In this document: positions 1-7,467 of the stretch, one piece after another
Layout: each line of letters starts with the position of its first letter
Position numbering within the stretch: position 1 is the first letter of the stretch
Source: CAMCYM01 sp964405405
GTDB taxonomy: Bacteria > Bacteroidota > Bacteroidia > Flavobacteriales_D > Sanyastnellaceae
DNA length: 7,744 nt
Assembly (NCBI GenBank): GCA_964405405.1
Contig: CAYONT010000079.1
Span: 1 to 7,744, forward strand
Reading direction: 5' to 3'
Notes under the pieces: generated by a model
Told to the model about the DNA's origin: nothing
Database searches by the model: none
Seen by the model: the letters and a program-made list of their open reading frames with translations, nothing else
Position numbers and translations under genes: made by a program

Positions 1-2790
1 AGATCCACTCAAATCATACGTCTGTGTACTCACACAGCCCGATGTCACATCTACTTCATACGTACTGTAACAATAAGCAGCATCTATCTCAGGTGACTCC
101 TCATCTACTACAGTCACCGTAAAGCTGCAAGACCACGTTTGACCACTGGCCAATTCTTCAATTAAATAGGTAATAGTACTGACTCCTAAAGCAAAAACTT
201 CTCCACTAGCATCTTCAGTACCTGAAGTATTTGTAGCTCCTAAAATGCTATAAGTGACTTCAAAATCACAATTAGCTGTGGCTAATAATGGTGTAAGACT
301 ACCAACAGGAGAATCCCAAACACAAAGATTGTTGTCCGTAGAAATAGTAAGATTACTTGGACAAACTATAACAGGATCTTCTGTATCCGTAACCCTAATA
401 GTAAAGGAGCATAACTCTGTATTGCCATTACCATCAGTAGCTTTATATTCTATAAAGTAGTCACCCACTTGTAACTCTTCACCTTGTAGAGGACCCTGCG
501 TTTGTGATACTGTAACACCAACACAATCATCGTCGGCTACAGGTATAGACCAAATAACACCACCTTCACAACCACCAGGGAAAAGACTTACTTCAAAAGT
601 AACATCCTGAGGACAATTAACGAAGAAAGGATCTGTTTGGTCATCCACTGAAACACTAACACTACATGTAGCTTGATTTCCATTCACATCTGTTAATGTC
701 AACAACACATCGAAACCACCGCCAGATTGAACTGATATAGGACTACCAGCAACTGGATTTTGAACAAAAGTAGCTATGCCACAATTGTCGGCTTCATCCG
801 AAACTGAGGAAACTAGATCAGGAACTACTGATAAACAACTAGTTACAACTACCGGTGAAGGACATGTAAACGTAGGAAGTATTAAATCACGAACAGTAAC
901 AGATGCTACACAAATCGCTGTATTGCCACTATCATCCGTAACTAATAAAGTTGCGTTATTATCACCTACATTATCGCAATCAAAGTCAAGTGTTGATGTT
1001 ACAGGTGAAAATTCTACTGTTGAAACAGTACAAGCATCATAACTACCCCCATCAATTTGATTTGCTGTAATGGAAACTTGACCTGTTGCATTTAAATCTA
1101 CAACTATATCCTGACAAACAGCAACTGGTGGAGTAAGGTCTAAAATGGTAACAGTTGTAGTACAAACAGAACTATTACCTTCGAAATCAGTAACAACTAG
1201 ATAAACATCTACGTCACCAATATCCACACAACCAAATGTAATGGAAGAACCTAAATTAGAAAGTTCTTCTCCTATTTGTATATCATCAATACCACAGTTG
1301 TCAGAACTATTTAGCTCTAATTGCGGTGTGGTTAATTGAGCTGTACCATTAGCGTCTAATACAACATCTAATGCAGCTATACAACCAGCTACAGGAGGCT
1401 CACCATCTGAAACAGTAAGCGTAACCATACATGCGGAAGAATTACCAGCTTGATCCGTTACACTCCATGTAACTTGAGTCACTCCTATTGGGAAAAAGGC
1501 CCCATCGAGTGTATTTGTAACACTCCAAGCGCCATAATTATGAGATATAGAAAAGCCCACACAATTGTCACCAAAATTAGTTGGATCCAATTCACCCAAA
1601 GCGACAATATATCCACATTCGCCAGTTGTATTTGTGACCATTAGAGGTCCTGGGCAGGTAATAACTGGATCTTCTACATCTGATACCACCACCGTGGAAA
1701 CACAGGATACTGAATTACCCGCTTCGTCAATAACGTTGTGATAAAGGATAGAAATACCCGTATTAAATTCATAAGTGAAAGATACTCCACTTTGGATACC
1801 CGAAAATGAACCATTAGGATTTAAAATATTCGTCTCGAAATCTAAATTTCCTGCTAAAGAACAATTATCAGTGGTACCTGTCATATCTACTGTAAATTGG
1901 ACAGAACAAGAACCAGGATCAGTGGTAAGTGGAACCTCCACATAACAAAGTGGAGACACAAAAACAGGCGGATCATTATCTTCGACTGTCACAAAGAATA
2001 TACATTCTGCTTGCTGATCTCCCTCCTCATATAGCGTATATGTAATCGTATTTAACCCTAAACCTAGAGTCTCACCACTCGCATCATCAGTACCTGTAGA
2101 AGGTATTGGCCCGTCTATAGAATATGTAATTTCAATAGTAGGACAATTAGAGAAAGACCAAAGTGGAGCAAGACTATTGGCAGGGGATAACCACTCACAA
2201 TCTTGATTTGTACCTACAGTAAGAGAAGGAGGACAAACAATAACAGGCTCTTCAGTATCTTGAATGATAATATCAAAAGTACAAGTTACAACATTGCCTG
2301 CATCATCATAAGCTTCGTAAAGAATAGTATATGTACCAGGATCTGCTTGTGCGCCGTAAGTAAGACCATCAAAATCTTCAGATATAGAAGTTACATCACA
2401 ATTATCCGTGAATACCGGTATAGGCCATTGAACTGATCCAAAACACTCATTAGTCCAAACATCAATCTCAATAGGGCCGTTAGGACATGTTCCTGCTTCA
2501 ACCTCCGGTGCCTCAACATCTACAACTTCAACAACGAAGGAACAACTTGTAACATCACCATTAGCATCAGTAGCCGTCCATGTGATATTGGTTACTCCAA
2601 CAGGAATAACTGCACCAAATAACGAATTACTAACTCCCCAAGCCCCAAAGTCATGAGCAATGGTAACTGAACAAACATCAGTTGCTGAGGCGTTAAAGGT
2701 ATTGTCTGTTACCTGGTACCCACATAAACCAACCGAATTATCTAAAGTAACATCTGCAGGGCAAATTATCACAGGAGGACTATTATCCAC
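1..2790 (-). repeat. Tandem array of ten complete HYR domains plus a partial eleventh
   Basis: Domain starts, each at the D-x-x-x-P linker, are 2790, 2520, 2259, 1980, 1680, 1407, 1140, 888, 645, 387 and 105, giving 81-100 residues per domain. The typical HYR skeleton is visible: (P/D)P-V-I-x-C-P, a central D-N-C or D-x-C, P-(V/I)-G-V-T-x-(I/V)-T-W, A-T-D-x-x-G-N, then C-S-F-x-V-x-V-x-D. HYR is an Ig-like fold extracellular module linked to cell adhesion. Domains 3 and 10 lack the D-x-x-G-N motif. Domains 2-3-4 pair with 9-10-11 in sequence and order. The array runs off the left edge in domain 11, so the full copy number and the C-terminal sorting domain are not seen. Confidence 0.9.
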
Positions 2791-5700
2791 TCCTGCTGGT
2801 ACAAAATAAGATGCAGTAGCAGCACATCCGTCTGGATGCGTAACTTCTACCGTATAATTACCTGTTTCTATACCACTTATATCTTGATTAACAGAAGTAA
2901 AACCATTTGGACCTGTCCATGAATAGATATACCCTGTACCCATATTTAAGTTCGAAGGATCTACTGAAAGGTCAATAGAGCCATCTGAACCACCAGAACA
3001 GGTAGTACCTGTTACATTAGCGGAAAGTGCTAGGCTGGCTTTAACTTCGATATCAAATTCAATGGCTGACCAACAACCTGGAGAAGAAGAATTCAAAGCC
3101 AAATCACCAAGGAAGCTATAAGAAACCTTATGAGTGCCAGCAGCTGCTATTGATGGATCAAAAGAAGCAGTACCATCACCATTGTCTGAAAGACCAGATT
3201 GAGTTGCAAACAAATAAGGAGGGAAACCACCTATAAATGAAGCATTACCATTCCACGCTGGAGGATAACCCGCTTGGAAAGTTTCTTGCGGAAAGCCTGA
3301 CAATGGGAAAGGACCATCTGTGTCACAAGCCAATGTGTTACCCACCGCAGAAAGAACTGGATAGAAACATACATTACTTATTTGGAGTTCTGTATTGCTT
3401 GGATCGCCCGCTGCTAAAGGACCCTCTACCTTCATAGAATATCCTTCGTGGTCTATATGAGCAAATGTTAAATAATAAGAACCAAAAGGAGCAGTTAGAG
3501 TGACATTTTGAACAGCTGATACGTAAACGATACAGCCTCCTGGAATATTACAATAGGACAATGTCTGACCTATGGTCAAGGTTACACCTTGAGGGCCAGG
3601 CAATGTTTCTTCAAACGCAGGAGAGGAAGCATATGCCCCAAAAACCTCTGAAAGCTCCCAGTTTTGACCACTAGGTAAAGCAGCACCATTAGGTCCAGTA
3701 ACCACAACCAATTCAACAAAGGTTCCATTGTCTGCATTTACTTCTGCGTCATTATTACAAATACATGGATCATCGATTGTAAATTCGAAATCACATGTAG
3801 CTGGTACAAAAATATAAAGAGTTGATGAAGCAGCACAACCACTTGCATCAGTTACTGTATAAACTATATTAATACCACCTGCTGAAGTTACGGTAAAAGT
3901 AGTACTACCAGCACCAGAACTACCAAATGTTCCACTACCTGTGCTACCAGCCCCTATTACCCAATTATGAGTGTAACCTGAAGCACCTCCTGTTGCATTA
4001 CCAACTAGAGTGATGGTAGATCCCACACAAACCGTCTGTTCACCCGTTATCTGAGCAGAAATTGTATTAGCAGGTACTGTGAATGTAGCTGTACAAGACT
4101 GTGAACTGGTGCAATCGCTTGTTGCAAAGAAAGTAACCGTCACTGATCCACCTGCACAATGATCAGGAGGAGACATAGGTGCTGTATTTGTCACAGAAGG
4201 GGTACAACCTCCAGAAACACTGTAACTACCCAACCAATTTGAATATGCGGTTGCCAATGAACTTGAAGACAAATTAGCGGCTACGGTAAGATCAGAAGGG
4301 CATGTAAAAGATATTGGTGAAGGCGATGCTACAGCGAATTCATAAGTCTCTGTAACTACCTCGCAACCACTTGTAACCGTAAAATCAATAGATGTAAATC
4401 CACCACCGCATCTATCCGGTGCTGTTCCACTTGACGTAGAAGTAACTGCATCAGGACATCCTCCTGTAAAACCAAAACCTGCTATCCAACTATTGAAAGC
4501 GGTATTTACCGTTGCTTGAGAAGCACATGCTGGATGCTCCGTATCTGAAACCCCTGTAATTGTAATGGACGGCGCATCAGTAACCGTAAAGGTAGCTACA
4601 CACTGTGAAGTACCTCCACACTGAACATCCGTAACTGTAAAGGTTACCGTTTTGGTTCCTCCGCAAGAAGACGGAGCTGTAATTGAAGGATCATAAAATG
4701 CTACTTCTGTATATGGTGGACATCCGCCCGAAGCAGATGTAGCTATTGTGTTCCGCCAAGTGACGAACTGGGCATCAACACCAGCTTGGGTATCACATGC
4801 CGTAACAGTAGCATTGTTACATAAAGTTAAAGACATTTCTGGTGGAGCAGGTACTGTATAGCTAGCCATACAGGTAGCATCTGGCTCACAAGTACTCGAC
4901 ACCGTGAAAGTAACAGTAACCGTTCCTCCACAGGCACTTGGTGCTATGGAAGTACTATAAGAAATGGTAGAAGAACAGCCACCAGTAAAGGTCACTGAAT
5001 TTCTCCATGCAAGAAAATCTGCATCTACCGCTGCTTGAGTCTGACATGCTAGCCATTCTTCGTCAGCAGGGCAAGTAAGTGTTACAGGAGGCGGGGTGAT
5101 TGTATATGTATATACCCAATCGCCTGTGTTTCCTGCACAATCTGTATATGTCCAAGTATATGTTCTTGAACTTTGACAATTTCCTGAACCACTATCTACT
5201 GGCCCTGTAGGTGTTAAAGGATTTCCACAGTTATCAGAAACGCTTGGTGGCGTAGGTACTGCATCGGAATCGGCAGGACAGGAAACGGTTGAAGAACCGT
5301 TAGCAGGGAGAGAGAATGCGGTGTATTCTATCGTTACTGTATGTACATAATCCTGGGTATTGCCTTCGCAATCTGTGTATGTCCACGTATACGTAACTAC
5401 TCCCTCACAACTAGGACCCCCAAGCGGATTCTCCACTGGACCAGTTGGTGTTATTGGATCCCCACAAGTATCAGATACACTTGGTGGCGTTGGCAATACT
5501 ATGTCATCATAACATGCAACCGTCTCACTCGTACCACTTATCGGACCAAATGCAGTGTATTCTATCGTTACTGTATGTACATAATCCTGGGTATTGCCTT
5601 CGCAATCTGNNNNNNNNNNNNNNNNNNNNNNNNNNNNNNNNNNNNNNNNNNNNNNNNNNNNNNNNNNNNNNNNNNNNNNNNNNNNNNNNNNNNNNNNNNN

Positions 5701-6665
5701 NNNNNNNNNACTATGTCATCATAACATGCAACCGTCTCACTCGTACCACTTATCGGACCAAATGAAGTGTATTCTATCGTATATGTGTACGTCCAGGTAA
5801 CACTATTATTACAACCGTCAGAAAATGTATAGGTATATGTTCTTGTACCTTCACATTCTGGTTTGTCACTTATTACTGGAGGCCCATCAGGAGACAATGT
5901 ACCGCCACAATTATCAGTAACCAAAGGCAATGTGGGGGGAGTATCTGTAAAGTCTGGACAAGAAACAGTGGAAGAAGTTGAAGCTGCTCCTATAATAGGA
6001 TCCTCATTATCCACCAAAGTTATAACAGCTGTACATGATGCTGAGGCTCCACAATCATCGCTAACCACAAATGTTATTGTAACCTCGTCGCCACAATTAC
6101 CCGAATAAGCACCCATTGGACTTTGCGTAACCATAGGTGAACAACCTCCAGTGTAGGTTAGTGAAGTTCTATAATCAGGTATGGTCCATGTACAAGTGCC
6201 TGCATCATTATTTAAGTCTTGATTGGCAACACAATTAGTTATAGTAATTGGACCATTAGACGTGTAATTAACTGGGGTAATACTGATCGGCTCACTATTA
6301 TTATTTGCTTGATTTAGCACATTGAATAGATTTATTGTTCCGGGATCAGTTGCTCCTTGAGGCGTTGGTAGTGCAAGCACACAAAGGGTAACAGTACCAC
6401 TGGGATTTGATGGCACACTATTTACGGAAGCATTTTGAGAACCACCAGGAGGAATTTCCCGAGTGTATTGAAATCCAACGTCATAAGGACCTCCCGTGGT
6501 CGGCCAGTTGGTTAACGTCACCTTCCAATACAATGCAGGAGCAGTCCCGCCTGCACACACATTGGAAATAGTAATCTGTGCATTAAGCATTTGCCAGGAA
6601 GCGCCAAAACAAATGGCTAATAATACAATCTGACGTTGAAGGCTTCGAGTAAACAAAGTGTTCAT
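1..6665 (-). CDS. Giant secreted multi-domain HYR/SprB-repeat surface protein (adhesin-like), 3' end outside window
   Basis: Probably a cell-surface or released adhesin exported by Sec and then, by inference from family and phylum, the type IX secretion system. The start is the ATG at 6663-6665, because it opens a textbook signal peptide (positively charged MNTLFTRSLQRQ, hydrophobic IVLLAICFGA, then LNA|Q). An in-frame ATG at 6857 would put 64 non-signal residues in front and is rejected. Upstream of the start there is A/T-rich sequence and no Shine-Dalgarno motif, normal for Bacteroidota. About 318 codons precede the N run (5610-5709) and 1,869 follow it. The frame is offset across the gap, but no stop occurs from 5609 to base 1, and a 122-bp gap would join the frames, giving at least 2,229 residues. 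Domains in order: signal peptide 1-29, unknown 30-139, B0 140-222, A0-A3 233-535, B1-B4 537-871, PKD-like 876-964, CxCNN module 965-1216, SprB-like 1220-1293, HYR 1-11 from 1300 on. Composition is rich in Thr, Ser, Val, Asp, Gly and paired Cys, suggesting disulfide-stabilised extracellular beta-sandwiches. No catalytic domain is visible. Ligand unknown. Confidence 0.9.
2812..3030 (-). other. SprB-like repeat domain
   Basis: Residues about 1220-1293. The order is SANVTGTTCSGGSDGSIDLSV, YSWTGPNGFTS, QDISGIETGNYTVEV and DGCAATASYFVPAG. The motifs T-C-x-G-x-x-D-G-S-I, Y-x-W-T-G-P-N-G-F and D-I-x-G-(I/L)-x-x-G-x-Y-T-V-x-V-T-x-x-x-G-C are characteristic of the repeat named after SprB, the mobile gliding adhesin of Flavobacterium johnsoniae. 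Only one copy is present here, whereas SprB itself carries many. It supports surface display and export by type IX secretion but does not prove gliding. Confidence 0.8.
3041..3795 (-). other. Unrecognised ~250-residue module with CxCNN opening
   Basis: Residues about 965-1216. It begins CDFEFTIDDPCICNNDAE and continues through FVELVVVTGPNG, GQNWELSEVFGAY, TLTIGQTLSYCNIPGGC, YYLTFAHIDHEGYSMKVEG, ISNVCFYPVL, then FIGGFPPYLFATQSGLSDN and GTHKVSYSFLGD, ending SPGCWSAIEFDIEVKA. From memory, similar DPC-x-C-x-N openings occur in other large Bacteroidota secreted proteins, but I cannot name a family. The Trp, Tyr and His content is higher than in the flanking repeats, so this is a candidate for a functional (binding) domain rather than a spacer. 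It may be two domains, with a break near residue 1110. Confidence 0.5.
3796..4062 (-). other. PKD/Ig-like domain
   Basis: Residues about 876-964. It opens ISAQITGEQTVCVGSTITL, has a Gly/Ser/Thr-rich centre with HNWVIGAGSTGSG and closes NIVYTVTDASGCAASSTLYI. The order C-x-G-x-x-x-x-L, then W, then Y-T-V-T-D-x-x-G-C is the pattern of PKD-like domains found in many Bacteroidota secreted proteins. It differs from the HYR units by its GEQTVCVGS opening. Likely a spacer domain on the cell surface. Confidence 0.6.
4075..5079 (-). repeat. Four tandem TGGC-type cysteine repeats (B1-B4)
   Basis: Units start near 5079 (LTCPADEEW), 4830 (LTLCNNATV), 4560 (ITGVSDTEH) and 4311 (SFTCPSDLT), each about 80-90 residues. 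Common skeleton: AC-x-x-Q-x-x-V-x-x-x-F-x-x-W in B1-B3 (B4 keeps A-x-x-x-W but has lost the cysteine), then (T/S)GGC, a Ser/Thr stretch ending in A-P or P-P-x-x-C-x-G-G, then V-T-V-T-F and a closing cysteine pair followed by A-(T/S)-(F/Y)-T-V. Linkers are proline-rich (VPAPPEM, TDAPSIT, ASPSPIS). These look like HYR-related beta-sandwich domains with internal disulfides. The role is probably structural, as a stalk. B3 lacks the usual final Cys-x-A motif (it reads TETYEFAV). Confidence 0.75.
5080..5969 (-). repeat. Block of four tandem 78-residue repeats (A0-A3), interrupted by an assembly gap
   Basis: Units begin at TV(S/A)C: A0 at 5969, A1 at 5735, A2 at 5523 and A3 at 5289. A0 and A2 are each exactly 234 bp (78 codons). 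A3 is slightly shorter, about 207 bp. A1 holds the N run and is 212 bp as assembled, so 22 bp short of 234. Shared skeleton: Cys, then P-T-P-P-x-V-x-D-x-C-G, then P-x-G-P-V, a C-E-G or C-Q-S turn, T-Y-T-W-T-Y-T, D-C-x-G-N, then T-I-E-Y-T. This fits the HYR-like four-cysteine class common in Bacteroidota surface proteins. A1 and A2 are nearly identical at DNA level where both are visible, while A0 and A3 have diverged, which points to recent duplication or gene conversion in the middle of the block. Confidence 0.85.
5610..5709. other. Assembly gap of exactly 100 N inside repeat unit A1
   Basis: A run of exactly 100 N, a conventional placeholder for a gap of unknown length. The base before the gap (5609) matches position 5375 of unit A2 and the base after (5710) matches position 5498, and 122 bp lie between those in A2. 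The true missing length is therefore predicted to be 122 bp, or 122 + 234n if whole units were collapsed. Any of these restores the reading frame. An apparent stop at 5568-5570 in the upstream frame is an artefact of the placeholder length. Confidence 0.95.
6000..6248 (-). repeat. TGGC-type cysteine repeat B0 (HYR-like, four-cysteine class)
   Basis: Residues about 140-222. It carries the same skeleton as the B1-B4 repeats further on: an early Cys (ITNC), aromatic W/Y positions, YTGGCSP, then CGDEVTITFVVSDDC, SASCTAVITLVD and the linker DNEDP. The linker resembles the inter-domain linkers of HYR domains. This copy is separated from the other B repeats by the A-repeat block, so the two repeat families are interleaved rather than simply concatenated. 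Confidence 0.65.
6249..6578 (-). other. Unrecognised N-terminal segment of the mature protein
   Basis: Residues 30-139. It starts QITISNVCAGG and contains YWKVTLTNWP, GGPYDVGFQYTREIPPGG, SGTVTLCVLALP and several Asn-rich stretches (QANNN). There are two cysteines (C37 and C95). The alternating hydrophobic pattern suggests a beta-rich domain. I do not recognise the family. Its place right after the signal peptide and before the repeats suggests a capping or tip domain, but that is inference. Confidence 0.5.
6579..6665 (-). other. Sec signal peptide of the giant surface protein
   Basis: Residues 1-29. The n-region carries two arginines (TRSLQRQ), the hydrophobic core is IVLLAICFGA, and the c-region ends LNA before Q30, a common Bacteroidota signal peptidase I site. 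There is no lipobox cysteine at the cleavage point, so a lipoprotein is unlikely. This segment decides the translation start at 6665. Confidence 0.87.
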
Positions 6666-6870
6666 GGTAAATTTTTTAAAAAAATGAAGAGATGCAGGCA
6701 CTATCCCTGGTGCTGCATTTGAGATGGAATATGTTGTAAAATAGTTAAAACTTCCGGAAAAACAATAAGCCATCTGACTCCCATTGTGAGAGCGAGACGG
6801 CCTCTTGGTCGTTTGTCTTAAAAAGTCTAAACAGAACTTTTTGTCTGTTTTGTTCATGAGTTTATATTGT
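6666..6870 (-). promoter_or_regulatory. Long structured 5' leader of the giant surface-protein gene
   Basis: About 200 bp lie between the best -7 element and the start codon. The strand carries an in-frame ATG at 6857 whose 64-codon extension is not a signal peptide, a stem-loop at 6797-6812, and an 8-bp TTCCGGAA palindrome at 6752-6759. Immediately upstream of the ATG, minus-strand sequence is T- then A-rich (TTTTTTTAAAAAATTTACC), as often in Bacteroidota, with no Shine-Dalgarno. Role in expression control is inference from position and structure only. Confidence 0.4.
6797..6812. other. Stem-loop 1 in the leader
   Basis: The arms acggcc and ggtcgt enclose a four-base loop. The stem is complete on the plus strand if one G-U wobble is allowed; on the minus strand this pair becomes an A-C mismatch. 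The octamer agacggcc at 6795-6802 opens it and recurs at the start of stem-loop 2 (6924-6931). Confidence 0.45.
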
Positions 6871-6876
6871 AATAAT

Positions 6877-6884
6877 CAAATCTA
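6877..6884 (-). promoter_or_regulatory. Candidate Bacteroidota -7 promoter element TAGATTTG
   Basis: Minus-strand TAGATTTG matches the TAnnTTTG -7 consensus known for Bacteroidota primary sigma factors exactly. A TTTTG stretch lies upstream at 6911-6915 but is 26 bp away, longer than the usual roughly 19-bp spacing, so the -33 element is weak or absent. Transcription would start near 6870 and give the ~200-nt leader. A second exact match, TATTTTTG at 7015-7022, lacks any suitably spaced -33. Confidence 0.4.
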
Positions 6885-6924
6885 TAATTTATCCGTTTTG
6901 TCAGTTACTACAAAATCCGTGCCA

Positions 6925-6943
6925 GACGGCCCTTTGGGCTGTC
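6925..6943. other. Stem-loop 2 upstream of the candidate promoter
   Basis: The arms gacggccc and gggctgtc form an 8-bp stem with a TTT loop; the single non-Watson-Crick pair is a G-U wobble on the plus strand. It is GC-rich in otherwise AT-rich DNA. It lies between two 9-bp inverted repeats, aaaatccgt at 6912-6920 and acggatttt at 6992-7000, so it may be part of a larger folded or operator element. No T tract follows, so it is not a standard terminator. Confidence 0.45.
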
Positions 6944-7146
6944 GACCTCGGATATTCAACACGCTAAACCTTTCACGCTGAGACATTTTAAACGGATTTT
7001 AAACCATTCAACTGCAAAAATACAATTTGCATCCACCCATGCATCTTTTTTAGTCATTTTTTTTTAATTTTTTTTGAATGAAAATCAGATGTCGCATTGT
7101 ATTCAGGAGTAAATACGCTGTAAGTTGATTAAACATTATAACATAT

Positions 7147-7165
7147 TAATATATTTAATATATTA
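7147..7165. repeat. AT-only palindrome
   Basis: Two 8-base arms (7147-7154 and 7158-7165) are perfect reverse complements around a TTA spacer. In DNA this AT-rich such palindromes arise easily by chance, so no function is assigned. Confidence 0.35.
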
Positions 7166-7377
7166 TTATACAATAAAATATAGTTATTAACTACATGCAA
7201 TATAAAATCAGATATTTTTTGTATTTTATGTTTTTTAAACGTCTAAGTATTCACAAAAGCGAACATATACATAAATCATTTAATTCAAAATATATACATT
7301 TAGAGCAAGTACAATATAACAAATAAATTTAATATTGAATGATTTTTATTCTTAAAAAGGCCATTAGAACTCATTTG

Positions 7378-7467
7378 AATAGAGCTAATTAGTACGCCAA
7401 AATAAAGTTTAACGACGATAAAATTCTTTCTATACGCTGGTGATATATAACTATGTTTAGCTCTATT
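7378..7467. repeat. 11-bp perfect inverted repeat with 68-bp spacer
   Basis: The left arm aatagagctaa (7378-7388) and right arm ttagctctatt (7457-7467) are exact reverse complements, separated by 68 bp. The right arm overlaps ctatgttt (7451-7458), which has its own inverted partner aaacatag at 7541-7548. No transposase or recombinase gene is present in the window. It could be a folded RNA, a protein-binding site, or chance. Confidence 0.4.

Noticed and set aside
1..2790. The regular repeats as a CRISPR array or DNA-level satellite
   Set aside because: Units are 240-300 bp, divergent at DNA level, keep reading frame, and encode HYR domains.
254..3437. Several plus-strand open frames of 60-90 codons (for example 254-460, 776-1042, 1450-1644, 2203-2436, 3237-3437)
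   Set aside because: They lie opposite the continuous minus-strand frame, have no domain-like character, and their open state follows from the Thr/Val/Asp-rich codons on the other strand.
5568..5570. Stop codon ending the upstream minus-strand frame just past the gap
   Set aside because: It is reached only because the N run is 100 long. Aligning the repeat units shows the frame should shift by 22 bp, after which no stop is met.
5341..6108. Plus-strand frames around and through the N run, two of which repeat the same peptide
   Set aside because: They are shadows of the 234-bp A repeats on the minus strand, and parts of them consist of N.
6663..6857. ATG at 6857 as translation start
   Set aside because: It would place 64 residues before a clear signal peptide; the ATG at 6665 gives a normal Sec signal at the N-terminus.
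6890..7000. A known riboswitch (for example cyclic di-GMP) in the upstream region
   Set aside because: I could not find the conserved cores of any class I know; only simple hairpins are visible.
7015..7022. TATTTTTG as a second minus-strand promoter -7 element
   Set aside because: It matches TAnnTTTG, but no TTG lies at suitable spacing upstream and such matches are frequent in DNA this AT-rich.
7028..7075. Short stem tgcat/atgca followed by T tracts as a plus-strand terminator
   Set aside because: The stem is only 5 bp and AT-containing, and no plus-strand gene precedes it.
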